DNA of 64,000 nt, from NCBI RefSeq assembly GCF_000143415.4, contig NW_003314333.1, positions 1 through 64,000 of the forward strand, read 5' to 3'. The notes under the pieces were generated by a model, which ran no database searches, had not been told where the DNA came from, and saw only the letters and a program-made list of their open reading frames with translations. Source of the DNA: Selaginella moellendorffii. Taxonomy: Eukaryota > Streptophyta > Lycopodiopsida > Selaginellales > Selaginellaceae. This document shows, piece after piece, positions 44,341 to 55,506 of this stretch (its first letter is position 1; every line of letters starts with the position of its first letter). The translations under genes and the position numbers were made by a program.

Positions 44341-45075
44341 ATCTTGAAGAGCTCTTTCCGGGTTTCGAGCATGTCGAAATCAGACTCTATGGTTTATAGA
44401 GGATAAATTAATTAAAACCCCATTGACAAAGTCAGACCAAACTGCAGAAAGTGTCATGGCAAGGGGCACACAGGTATGGACTTCAATCAGTAGTTCCACC
44501 TCCAAATCATTTTTCACCTGGTCGAGAGCATCCCTCCCCAAGAATCCATGCTCCGCCCAATCGAAAATTTCTTCCCGCTCAGACAAAGCCCATGCGAGAA
44601 ATGGCTAAGTCCCAAGCACGGTCAGGATCGTCCGAAAAAAGATCCAACGGCCTGGAGCAGACAGCGACAAACACCAAAAAATCACACACAAGGATGACAA
44701 TACACGCACCGAGCCGATCAGCGTCACAACTATTGGATCGCGAGAGGCAAGCTCCAACCGAAGGATCTGCTGCCTCTCCCACGCACAAGTCCCAGCCACG
44801 GCTAAGATCAACTGTGGCAAGATCGCACGGTCCAGAATGGGTGGGAAAGATGACGAAGGAAAAGAAAAATGACGTCACCATCCCCCACGTGTCACCAGGG
44901 AACACTCCCCCATGTCGCCATCACCCCGACAATCATCAAGAGGGCAGTTAAGTGTACAGACTGCCTCGAACCAACACAATGTACGGCGGGAGAATCGCCA
45001 AGATCGCGATACATCATCAAAATCCAAGGCGAACTTAAGAGGGAGCACGTCCATTTAAAGGGGTCAAAATAAATG

Positions 45076-45106
<31 letters not shown>

Positions 45107-45473
45107 AAGAGCAGTGGCAACAACCCTAGACTTGCCCTTGCCCGGAAAAGTTGAATCGTGTTCGCGAGCGGCTGGAGAGCAGAAGAAAACAAACAGAAAA
45201 GAAGAGGAGCATCACACCAGAAACCAAGAGGTCTGTTCTCCTCCCCACCCCCTTGCTCCCCGGTTAGTTTCCTCTCCACCCTCTCGATCACACGCTGACT
45301 TCTCTCCCCTCCCTTCCCCACGGCTTGATCCCCCACACGCCTCCCCCCACACGCCCCCTTCTCCGACTCAAAAAACTGCCAGCAGTACCTAAACAGAACC
45401 ACCGCATCATCCTCGAGGAGTAGCGTTGATCCGTGAACTCTTTGCTGAACACAGGACCAGAACAAAGAAGGAA
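44341..45473 (+). promoter_or_regulatory. Leader of LINE-C with a 37-base C tract
   Basis: No gene-like ORF. Contains a TGACGTCACC (CRE-type) and a CCCACGTGTC (G-box) element at about 44870-44890, which could act as an internal promoter. A pure C37 run lies at 45080-45116, preceded by GGGGG. A C-rich, stop-poor leader leads to the ORF1 ATG at 45474. The left boundary of LINE-C within this stretch is uncertain. Confidence 0.45.
45080..45116. repeat. Homopolymer C37 tract
   Basis: Thirty-seven consecutive C after GGGGG. Length in the read or assembly may be inexact. Confidence 0.9.
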
Positions 45474-47203
45474 ATGCCGCGTACAAAGAACATGCAAAAA
45501 CGAGGTCCACCACTGGAGGACAAACGGGAAGATCCCCCCCACACGGACACGACTCAGAACACCCCTGATGACGAGGAGAGAGCTGCGGCAGAGCATCGAC
45601 CAGAAACGAGAAGCACGGGGATGAAGCTCTCGATCAAGCTCAAGCAGTGCCCACTGCCGCCCCCGAAGGACAACGAAGCTGCGGAACCAGAACTAGAGGC
45701 AGATGCAGCCCAAGCCCCCCCGCCCCGGCCAACAACAGCAGCAAAAACAACTAGAGAACCGACTCGAGCTGCTCCCTCCTCGTCCACCAACACAGCCAAT
45801 ACCACAAAGAAGAAGAAACCGACTGCGACGGGGGGCAAAAAATCAAAGGGAGTTTCAGAGGCCTCGTCTTCCAGGCAAACAACTACCCCTCCGCCGAACA
45901 CAACACCGCCGGTCAGGGCGTCTGCGCTTTAAAGGATCCCATCGGTCTCAGCTTTGGAAGGAATTGGCAAGTATGTAGATGAAACGCTGGAGGACACGCC
46001 ACAACAGACCTCACCCGGTTCACACTCTTCCTCACCGGGTTTGAGCACGCTGTTCATGGACACACAGCAGAGGGAACGAGTCATCCAAGCGACGACAGAG
46101 GAGAAGCAGGGGAAAGAGGTGGACTTGGAGGGCAACCAGATCGAAAAGACCACCCCAGCAACCACCAAGGCTCCAGAAACACCAGCTTTGAGAGTTTCGA
46201 CCGAGATCAGCAAGGAGAAAGCAATACCAGCCGTCCCGCTCAAGAAGATGAAGGAGTCGGACGTACTCTATCTCGGATGGACAAGGGTGGACAAGCTGTA
46301 CATGGATGTGGAGAAGGCTGTCTCGCCCCGTTCAGCTGCTGCACCGGCAATGTCGGACGTCACAGCACCAGTCCCAGGAGAACTACAAGTGGAGGCAAAT
46401 GAGGTCCTCGTGGAACTGCAGGAACGACAAGCCAAGGCAGCCAAGAACTTGATCCTGGCAATCTTTGAAGGGAACAAACTGGACCGGCAAGTAGCATTGG
46501 AAGGGCTCGAGGAAGGTTTCAAAGAGGCAGGAGTGTCGTTCTGGGGGAGACCAGTCACGTTCCTCAGCCAGAACTGCTACAGCGTGGAGGTGAGCACGGA
46601 GAAAAACCAGCGAGCCCTGGTCCTCAAGCAGAGGGTGACGAGACCAACACACGAGTTGTTCTTCTACAAGTTCCCACCAGGATTCTCTCTGAGCCAGAAG
46701 GACTTGGTTCACCGCCCAACAATGGAGCTGGATCTAATCGTCGAGGACCTGTGTGAGACAGACAACACCCCGGTGTTCCTGGTAATGATGGTGGAGGGCT
46801 TCACACAGTACCTAGGGAAACGGGTGACAAGGGAGGAGTCAAGGGATCAGCTCATCCACGTTCTGTACACTGGAAAGGCGCCAATCCCTAACAAGATCCG
46901 GATCATGGGGAAAGTGCACCCGATCCATATCCAGGAGTCTAGGATGACACCCCCAGAAGCAGCGACACCATCTAAGCTGATGCAGGACCAGGAAAAGAGA
47001 AGGAGAAGCCCATCGGCTCAAGGAGGAACATCTAGGAGACAGTCCGACAGAGCGTCAAAGCGCAAGGAAGAAGCACTGAGGGCCGGACAAGCTTCACCTG
47101 AGATGACAAGAGACCAACGCTCCCCATCCCTGGAACGAGCACAAGTGGAGAGATCCCCGTCAGAGGACCAGGTGCCGAGAGGGCAGGCGTCCTCCTCCCG
47201 ATG
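45474..47203 (+). pseudogene. LINE-C ORF1, one internal TAA
   Basis: ATG 45474 (MPRTKNMQKRG). A long Pro/Thr/Lys-rich, probably disordered region, then TAA at 45930. After that comes one open stretch with a helical part (LVELQERQAKAAKNLILAIF), an RNA-binding-like domain (GVSFWGRPVTFLSQNCYSVE, HELFFYKFPPGFSLSQ) and an Arg/Ser-rich tail (KRRRSPSAQGGTSRRQSDRA). No CCHC knuckle, unlike LINE-B ORF1. The frame continues past the TGA at 47201 with VNLWLHVSSTRPQKYLALW, which parallels LINE-B ORF1, so that TGA may also be a mutation. Confidence 0.78.
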
Positions 47204-47537
47204 ATTCATGCGACTCAAAGTCAACTTGTGGCTCCACGTAAGCAGCACACGTCCCCAGAAGTACCTAGCACTATGGAGCGGCCCTCCGGTTGGATATGTC
47301 ACCCCCACATTCCACATGGCGCGCGATCAGCTCCCAGAGAATGGAGTACACAGCTTTCTGGAAGCGTCCAAGGTAATCAAGGATCTTAAGTACCGTGTGG
47401 AAGTAGACAAGGCCACAATCGTGGGCAACAACATGGAGCTGTACGCAGCCCTTCTCACCAAAAGTGGTGTCATCCCCACGAGAGGAGGGAGAGATCGTGA
47501 ATTCTCGTGGGTGGAACGCAATCGGATCACCACAAAC

Positions 47538-50500
47538 ATGACTGATCTCAGCGTGCTGTCGTGGAATGTAGGAGGCATTAGTAAGGATGGAGTGCTATGG
47601 AATGACAAGAAGGCGAGGCTACGACAGTACCTTCGCCAGTTAGAAGGAGTGATAGGAAAGTGTGACTTTTTCTGTTTCCAGGAGCAAAGAATGCAAGAAC
47701 ACCAGACAATCTTTAAGTTTTCACAAGGTGAACACTTCTGGAACCCTGCAGTTGGAAGGCGAGGAGGAACCCTCATCATCGCCAAAGGACCATGGCAATC
47801 CTTCGGCACCTCGCACCAAATCCTAATCCCTGGACGTGCTCACATGATAGTGATAAAAGTAAATGCCTGAACCATAGGCCTGTTGAACATCTACGCCCCA
47901 GCATCCTGCTCCACCTCACGAGCACACTTCTTCTGAGTTCTGCAACGTCGCCTTCCAACAGGAATCGATGATTGGATCCTGGCTGGTGACTTCAATTTCA
48001 TGGATCACGAGGAGGATAAACGGGGAGGCATAATCCAGGATAGATGTACACGTGTGGAATGCCTTGCATGGAACTCATTCCTCTTACAAATTGGCACCTG
48101 CGACGCTTACGAGATCCCGGGTTTTGTGACACATGAACCACGCTTCACATGGCGAGAACGTCAACACAGAGGCTTACAATGTCGTCTGGACCGCTTCTAC
48201 CTCACCATGGACCTGTGCATGCAAGGGGGGAAGTTGGACATCGACAACACTTACACGGACTTCTCGGACCACCATCCGATTAGACTCACACTTCCCTTTC
48301 GAAGATCAAGAGGTCCAAGGAGCCAGTTGCCATACCCAAGAAGTTCTTTGAGGAGCAAGCCAACAATAACCGGGCGCACGAGCAATGGAAGAAACACAAG
48401 GGGAACCTACACTCCTTCACCCTTCAAATCGCTCAAGAGGCTTGAGCCAAGATCCAGAAAGATAGGAGAGGTGTCTTTAACACAGTCCAAAAGGTTCGGA
48501 GTGTCCTAGCCTCAATCAACACTCACCTTCGCAACCCAGATGACCCATGGCTACAAGCTCAAAAAATTCAGGTTAAGCACCAGCTGGAAAGGATAGAGGC
48601 CAACAAGATCAAAGCCTTCCTAAAAGCAGGACACATCAGATGGCACGCAAGTGAGCTCGCGCTGAACAAGGAGTTCTATCAATCCATAAGATCTAAAGTG
48701 GTCTCCCCACTGATGTTCGGATTGAAGGACGAACAAGGGCAATTGCACACAAAGATCAACAACATGCACAACATGGCAGAACACTACTACTCCCAGCTTT
48801 TCAAAGAGGAACCATGGGATGAGGTCAGGCAAGAGAAACTTGAGCGAGTGCTGGAGCATATCCCAACCAAGTACACCCCAGCAATGAACACCAGAGTAAC
48901 GAGACCTTTCACGCTGCGAGAATTAAAGGATGCCCTGGATGACCTCCAGGATGACAAGATGCCAGGGGAGGATGGCATGCCACCAGCCTTCTACAAACAA
49001 AACTGGGAATGGATCAAACCAGAAGTTCTCAAGATGTGGCAAGAAACCATGCGAGCTGGGAAGTGGCTGGAAGGAGCTATGGATGGGATCATTGCGCTGA
49101 TACCAAAGAAAGGAGATATGTCCCACCTCAAGAACTGGAGGCCCATCTCTATGCTGAACACCATGTACAAGATCGTAGCAAAAGCCTTGGCATCACGCCT
49201 CAAACCTCTGCTCCCAGAAATGATCAAGGAGACGCAGAACGGATTCGTGGATGGCAGGCAAATCGTGGACAACCTCCTAACAGTCCTGCTGGCGCAAGAA
49301 CACACCAAAGACATGGCAAAGCAGATCGCAATCATTCTCTTGGACTTCAAAAAAGCCTACGACCGGGTGGATTGGAAAGTTCTTCAGGCCATAATGATCA
49401 AGCAAGGAGTTCCTCTGCAGTTCATGGAATGGATAGCATCCCTATACCACTCGGCATCGAGCAAGGTTACAATCAATGGAACCATGGGACAGTCCTTCAA
49501 ACTTGAAAGATCAGTCCGACAAGGATGCCCCCTCACACCATACCTGTTCCTGTTTGTTGCGGATGCTCTGGCCTACTACCTCACCCGACCAGAGGGCCCG
49601 AAAGGTATGCCCCTTCCAGGCTGCGGCTCTGCTCTTCAGGACATGAACAAAGCCTCAAAGGAGGACCTCCTATCCTCAGCCTTTGCAGACGACACAAGCC
49701 TGATCGTGGAGGGATCACCGGAGAATCTCTCAAATCTCAAAAGGGACCTGGACTTCTTCAATGAGGCCATGGGATCAAAAATAAATTGGCACAAATCAGT
49801 AGGACTATAGCTCCCCCCCGGCAGACCTCCAACATGGGGCATGGAGCTGGGTTTCAAATGGCTGGACACGGAGGAGACCATCCGCTACCTTGGATTCCAA
49901 GTCGGACGCCAGTATGATCCAGAACCTCAGATCCAAAAAGCAGTAACAAAACTAAGGGATCAACTCAAGTTCTGGGCGAGCAGAAAACTATCATTCTCAA
50001 CACGCTGCGTGGTGGCTAACAGCATCCTGCTTGGAGCGATCTGGTTCTTGGCAGCATGCTGGAACATGGACAGGCAAACGATCCAGGAAATGAACCAACT
50101 CATTCGAACCTATGTCTGGAAAGGCTCCTCCTGCGTGTCACGTGGTGGAGCAAAGGTCAACTGGCGGTCAGTAACACTTCCGAAGCACAAAGGGGGCCTC
50201 AATATTATTGACATTGAAGAACAATGCAAGGCTCTCCTCTTCAAGATTTTCACAAGGATGCTCATGCCTGGCAACCAACCATGGAGAATACTGTTGCGAG
50301 CACAACTTTTGAAAGTCCTCTCGGACAGGAACGAGCACACCAGACAAAACTGGGCGATAGACGAACAATGGCTCTTCTCAGACACCAAACTCAAAATGAC
50401 AAAGGCTCACACATTCTCAGGAAATCTGTTCAAGCTCTGGAGGCAATTCAAATGCAAGCTGGAACGCAAACCACTTCGTACCAAAGAACAACTGGACCGG

Positions 50501-51918
50501 CAGCCAATTGTCCTGAGCAAACTCTTTTCTGTCAATGGTAAAATCCTCGGAGCTTCAGAGGATCGCGGCCTGGACCAGACATGCAGAGACCTACATAGAG
50601 CAAGGATGAGAACCTTCACAGAGGCAGACACCATGATCCAGCCCAACCAGACGGCTAACAACCGTGACCGAATCAGTGCCTTCTACGGACTAACCATCTC
50701 GGAACACAGGATGCATAAATTCCAAACAGCCTTTTTAGCAGCCAAACACGCATGCCTTGAACGACTAAACCTGCAAGAAGATCAACACCATCGATGGTGG
50801 AAGGTGGACGAGTCGATCGTATGCGCCCTCCCCAACATGGCATCGGGACTAATCTTTGAGGCAGGACAGGCTGGATTTTTGTACCCCATCATCACCCCCG
50901 GGTACGAGGACCTCCCCGATATGAGCAGAGCTAAACCGATCAGAGTGATTCAAATGGACAAAAAAACTGCTAAGGTTGATCCATTGATCCCAGAAAACCA
51001 ATATGCTCGCCTCTACTGGTTCTGCCAACAAACCCTGGATGAACTCAAGTGGGATCCCGCAGAGTGGCATTGGAGAGGAACCACGTGCAAGGACTTCTTC
51101 CAGTACGAGACCAAGCTGGGCCGAAAACTGATCAAGGTGCCGACTCGATCCTCCCTCATCCGGAAAGCAAAGGCCCAACAGATCCACTCCAGGAACCACT
51201 CACACTGCATCGACAAGATCTGGAAGGGGCACTGGTCAGCTAAGAACCGCTACTTCATGTGGCTGGCCCAACAAGAATGCCTTCCCTCTCTAGCGGCCAT
51301 ACATCTTCCGAACACAGCCTGCAAGACCTATGGTGCCACAGAAACACAGCAACACATCTTATGGGAATGTCCAGCAGCATAGGAAGTATGGGAAGGTGCA
51401 GCAGCGGTACTCAAACGAACGTCATCCGGAGGCACTACAATCACATATGAATGAGTGCTCTGGGTAGCTTCATCCAGGGAAAAACAAAGAATCCTGATGC
51501 TTGGAAGTGGAGACACAACGAGGCCCCACACTTTGATCAACTCAACCAAACTCGGACACACATTAAGCATCTCCACCAGGAGCTCTTCGATGTGCTTTGG
51601 GGATGCACACTAGCAGAGATATGGAAGGCTCGCTGCGCCAGGCTGTTCGAGGACACGGACCCCTTGGCTTGAGCAACTATCTCAAAGGTTTGGTCCAGAA
51701 TGATCGTCTCACTCGCGGCCCGCCTGGACACACTGATCAAACGAGACGAGGAAGGGAAAATAGCGAAGGAGAAGGACCTGTGGCTGTTTTTTAGAGGAAG
51801 AAGGGAGGCTGGAGAAGAAGAATGGACATGGAAGCCACCAATATGGATCTGGCAGCACACGTTCAGGAACGACGGCACATGTACCTCCCCGAGTCGACAG
51901 AGTTCCACACCAGGAACT
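47538..51918 (+). pseudogene. LINE-C ORF2: endonuclease, reverse transcriptase, zf-RVT
   Basis: Endonuclease: SVLSWNVGGISKDG, FCFQEQRMQ, WILAGDFNFMDHEE, CRLDRFYLT and FSDHHPIRL. One frameshift near 48300. Then IRWHASELALNKEFYQSI and reverse transcriptase blocks GIIALIPKKGDMSHLKNWRP, NGFVDGRQIVDN, LLDFKKAYDRVDW, RQGCPLTPYLF and the active site FADDTS (near 49683). Zinc motif: CKTYGATETQQHILWEC (near 51320-51370). Stops at 47868, 47935, 48444, 49808, 51380, 51448 and 51670. That at 49808 replaces a Trp kept in LINE-B (GIWLPS). RT is otherwise open for about 1100 codons. Truncated at 51918. Confidence 0.9.
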
Positions 51919-51921
51919 TCG

Positions 51922-51973
51922 GTTTTAGGGTTTAGGGTTTAGGGTTTAAACCCTAAACCCTAAACCCTAAACC
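51922..51973. repeat. Head-to-head telomere-type palindrome (TTTAGGG / CCCTAAA)
   Basis: (TTTAGGG)3 plus TTT is followed at once by AAA plus (CCCTAAA)3 and CC. The arms 51924-51947 and 51948-51971 are perfect inverse copies with no spacer. This is the arrangement produced when two telomeres are joined end to end. LINE-C ends on the left (51920) and LINE-A ORF1 is cut on the right (51974). Confidence 0.92.
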
Positions 51974-52726
51974 TCTGGGCTTGTTCGTCAGGTCCGACAA
52001 GCACCTATGGGCAAACGTTAGTGTCCGGAGAGGCAGCTCCTTGTTCAGCCCTAGGACCACAGCTGAACGGTCTGACTCCTTGGAGATCTCCTGGCTTGGT
52101 TGTGTCTCTAAATGAGGGATTGTGAACTCACCTTCTAGTGAGGCTTCCATGTTGAGCCTGCAGGACAGAAGTGCATCCCCACTGGTGTTCTGTTCCCCTC
52201 TGTTTTTGGACATTCTGGGTGGGGCAAACTTGAGTTCTCCTGACCCATGTCCTGGCTTTGCTGCTGCTGCACGTGCTACTACTCTGGTGGTGACCCCTAA
52301 CCTGACCCTGGTGTGCCGCTCTTGGACTTCTGTGAGACAGCCAAACCTGTGGATCCCCTTGACGGTGAAAGTACTCGGGATGATTCCCCGCAAGCCTTCC
52401 TGACTTGTAACTGGCCCAAGACCCTCACGAAGCTCTTGAACTCTAGCCAGTGACCAAGCAAGTGGGTGAGGGGAAGTAGCTTTGTCCTCTCCACCACTCT
52501 CGGCGGGCACCTCATCTCTGGCGTGGCTTTTACTTCCAGCTTTTTCTAGGACCTGGCCATCCCCCAGCCCTGAAACATCCACCACTTCTATCCCATGGTT
52601 CTCATCCTCTGCTGGGTTGCTGCCTTGCGTGGCTCGCTTGCTGCCTTGCACACTAGTGTTCTGGCTGTTGATACAGAGGGCCCTTTCCTGTCCTGGCTTG
52701 CTGCTGTGTGTGTGCCAGAACCCCAA
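51953..52726 (-). pseudogene. LINE-A ORF1 N-terminal part, minus strand
   Basis: Open for 257 codons (52726 to 51953). Contains TSQEGLRGIIPSTFTVKGIH, SCRLNMEASLEGEFTIPHLE and FAHRCLSDLTNKPR, matching the 3.7-4.2 kb copy. An upstream frame (52878-52588, MENSHRGITASTP) is the true ORF1 start, with a frame change near 52700. The last residues (GLGFRV and the stop) are translated telomere-type repeat. Confidence 0.75.
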
Positions 52727-53085
52727 CCTTGCAACAGTCCTTGTGGGAGTCGAATACTGAGGTCCCTACCTCGCCCTCCACGACTTTGAGAGCTCAGTTT
52801 GGTGGGCGTGGATGCTGTGATTCCCCTGTGGCTGTTCTCCATGCTGCTAACAGGAGAGTGAGTACACAGTAGAAACAAGAAAAGGGGAACAATGCTTCCC
52901 TGAATCTCACGGCAGAAGCCCCCGCCGACAGTAGCAAGTGTGGGGAGATTGCACGCTCTCCCCTGAGCGCTCTTCTACCTCAGGCTGCACCTCCGATCAT
53001 GGCAGCCATGGTGCTGGGTGCCTTCCACCACTTCCCCTCCAAAAAACGTCCAACATTAGGGTCCGCGCCACTGCGAAAAATCAAT
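51974..53085 (-). mobile_element. LINE-A 5' part, minus strand, cut inside ORF1
   Basis: Inverse of the 2438-4190 LINE start without the TRIM. The 5' motif (gttcagcgatctcgccagat inverse, 53088-53110 region), leader and ORF1 are present, cut after ACAAGCCCAGAG at 51974, where LINE-A copy 1 continues CTTCACTCCC. Confidence 0.85.
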
Positions 53086-53109
53086 CTGGCGAGATCGCTG
53101 AACGTGTAT

Positions 53110-55370
53110 GTACATTCCCCATGCGCACGGAGAATGAGGATTGCACAAAGTGGTGCCGCGATCTTGCCGGATTGTCGGGTACGAACGTCAATCCAGAAGT
53201 GGGGTCCCCGGAAACTCGGCTTGCCAGCGAGAGTGGTAGTCGCTAGGAGCATCATTCTGCCCGGCATCTGGTACCACCTCTCCATCTGGCCTGTTCCAGA
53301 ACGCACTCTTAGAAAGGTACGCACGATGGTCCGTCAGTATTTGTGGCGGGGCGCTCTGGTCACAGGGAGGAGCATGGCCAAGGTCGCGTGGCAATCTACA
53401 GCACGTCCGCGAGTCTTGGGAGGACTTGGAGTAATCGATCCAAGCGACATGGCGAAGGCGCTACGGTACAAAATCCTCCTCATGGGCCTTCAACCAGGTA
53501 ATCAACCTTGGAGACTCATGTTTAGGCAGAACTTGTTGGCAATCCGGCCCAAGCACAACACTGCAAGACCGTGGGAAGAAGATCCACGTTGGCTCTTTGC
53601 CGAGGGGCCGAAACAAGTAGTCAAGGGCGGCACTCTAGTCCAGGGGTTTCTTCGGTTATGGAGCACGTTTCCAGTCAGCAGGGAATTGCCAGGGCGAGCG
53701 GAGGACTGGCTGAACCAGCCCCTGTTCTTCAACGACCTCTTCAAACTGGATGACAGGACGCTGGGCAGGGAGGACCACTACACAATCTGGAGAAAGCTAC
53801 ATAGCGCAGGCTTCCGAACTCTCAAGCAGCTGGTGCGGGTTCTGGACAAGGACAGGAGGAAGACTACGAGGCATATGCAGGTCTTTAACCCGGGACGGTG
53901 GAGGAAAGTCCACCTTGATCTTCTTCGCATTATCAGAGCTGTGAGTGAGGCGAAGCAGGGGCAGCTCTGGCCTAGGCGTTGTCTCAAATCTGGAGACTTT
54001 GTGGCTCTGCAACGGGACGTGGAGCCAGACAGGGAACGAGTTAGCTTGGGGGCCTGGACACGGGCGTTTACGGCCCCAACACCAGCTTGGGAGGACAGGG
54101 ATGTGGAGGTATGGTTCGTTGTGTCTCCAGACCAAAATGTTGGGCGTCCTTTTCGAGTCTTGAGAGGCGACATGCTGTTGCCAGCAGGGGACGAACAGGT
54201 CATGCCGATGGTGACGGATGACGAGGTCAAGGGTAGGATTCGAGTAATACGACAGGCTCCGAAGCAGTCGGTGGTGGTTCAATCATTGGCAGCACTAGAG
54301 GGGGAAGGCATTCTTAGATGGTGGCGACAGCAGCTCATCGAGGATCTGGATTGGGACCCCGCAGCATGGAAACGAGGAGCGAGAAGCTTCTTCTCCTTCA
54401 GCGTCAAGGAAGCAAGGGATGGTCTCTTGACCGGCAGGGAGGAGGCCCGAGGGGAGATCCCCAAGCTCTGGAAGAAATGGATCGAGCAAGGAGTTGAAGC
54501 TAATCAGGTGGTGGGCAACACGCTTGCGTTCTGGAAACTACCGGTACAGGAGAAAGTCAAGGCCACCTCTTGGTTGGTGGCAAATAACGGGCTGCCGGTA
54601 GGACAGCGGTTCCAGGAAGAAGCATGCCGACGGTGCAAGGAGTGTGGCGAGCTGGAGACAACGCGACATGTCCTATGGGAATGTGACATGGCAAGAGAAG
54701 TTTGGCGACAGATCTTCAAGGCAACGCAGGAACTCGGCGACATTCCAGAGTTTGAGGCTCGGAGTGGGGATATCCTCCACTGGTTTGAGGGAGCTAGAGG
54801 CCCAGCCATTGGTCCAGCTTGGAGGCGTATTCGCTGCTACGGACGGCACCAATGGAACATGCGAGTCCGGTGGGACGTGACAGGGGCTGAAGTTGGGATG
54901 TCCATCTGGGAGGCGTTGGGCCATGAGCGCTGGTCCATTTGGAGGGCAACAAGACTGCAGGCACTTTGGGAGGCACGGAACCACTGTCGCTTTGATGGGC
55001 AGCAAGCGAGAATATCGGCAGTGGTGGTATCATGGTGGAGACTCACTCTTGCAGCGGTGCATCTTCACTACACCATCCTGAAAGAGCAGGCGAAACCGAG
55101 GCAGCTCGAGGAGTGGAGATCTAGGTGGCTCCCATGCTTCGGCAAATTGGGAGGTGGCGAGATTCGCTGGCAGTGGCGCCCCCCAGACTCTGTTCTAAGA
55201 TCAGCTCATGGGGGAGACTTGGACATCGACATGATTCGCTCGAGACGACCACGTCCACTTCTACTCCAGGACTAGGTCTAGCTGCGGCATATGAGGATCA
55301 CGTAGAGTAGCTCATTGAGAGGGCGGCATGCCAATTTTTTGTATTAGTCCCATTGGGACATGGGGAATGT
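53110..55370 (+). mobile_element. LINE-A 3' part, plus strand (5'-truncated)
   Basis: Carries the C-terminal half of ORF2 and the family 3' end (TTTTTTGTATTAGTCCCATT, near 55334-55353). Lies head to head with the minus-strand 5' part at 51974-53085. Confidence 0.85.
53190..55275 (+). CDS. LINE-A ORF2 C-terminal part (post-RT and zf-RVT), open
   Basis: Open to TAG 55273 without a break; the open frame begins at 52999 in unrelated leader, so the homologous part starts near 53190. VVVARSIILPGIWYHLSIWP and YLWRGALVTGRSMAKVAW match the post-RT segment of LINE-C (VVANSILLGAIWFLAAC). Then GGLGVIDPSDMAKALRYKIL and GNQPWRLMFRQNLL. The zinc motif CRRCKECGELETTRHVLWEC is near 54630-54680. The catalytic RT and endonuclease are absent, so no active enzyme could result. 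Without stops in about 700 codons this copy is younger than its neighbours. Confidence 0.8.
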
Positions 55371-55501
55371 ACATACACGTTCAGCGATCTTGCCGGATTG
55401 TGGGTCAGGAGCGCTGGTCCATTTGGAGGGCAACAGGATGGGAGGCTCAGAACCACTGTCGCTTTGATGGGCAACAAGCGAGAATATTGGCAGTGGTGGC
55501 A
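55345..55501 (+). mobile_element. LINE-A rearranged fragment before the solo LTR
   Basis: The family terminal motif and 5'-leader-like bases (CACGTTCAGCGATCTTGCCG) are joined to an internal ORF2 piece (GAGCGCTGGTCCATTTGGAG, equal to 54927 onward). It continues after the solo LTR at 56655. Confidence 0.75.
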
Positions 55502-55506
55502 TCATG

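Larger units (their letters stand above)
45474..51920 (+). mobile_element. L1-type LINE, family C, cut at a telomere-type palindrome
   Basis: ORF1 45474-47203 (or to about 47530 if the TGA at 47201 is secondary) and ORF2 from 47538. The 3' end stops at 51920, inside sequence that continues at 44250-44340 in the fragment copy, and passes directly into TTTAGGG repeats. Confidence 0.88.

Noticed and set aside
45064-45513. Minus-strand ORF ending in a polyglycine stretch
   Set aside because: The glycine run is only the C37 tract read backwards; the plus strand holds the LINE-C leader.
52999-53189. N-terminal 60 residues of the 758-codon open frame as part of the LINE protein
   Set aside because: They translate the inverse LINE-A 5' leader, a chance in-frame junction.
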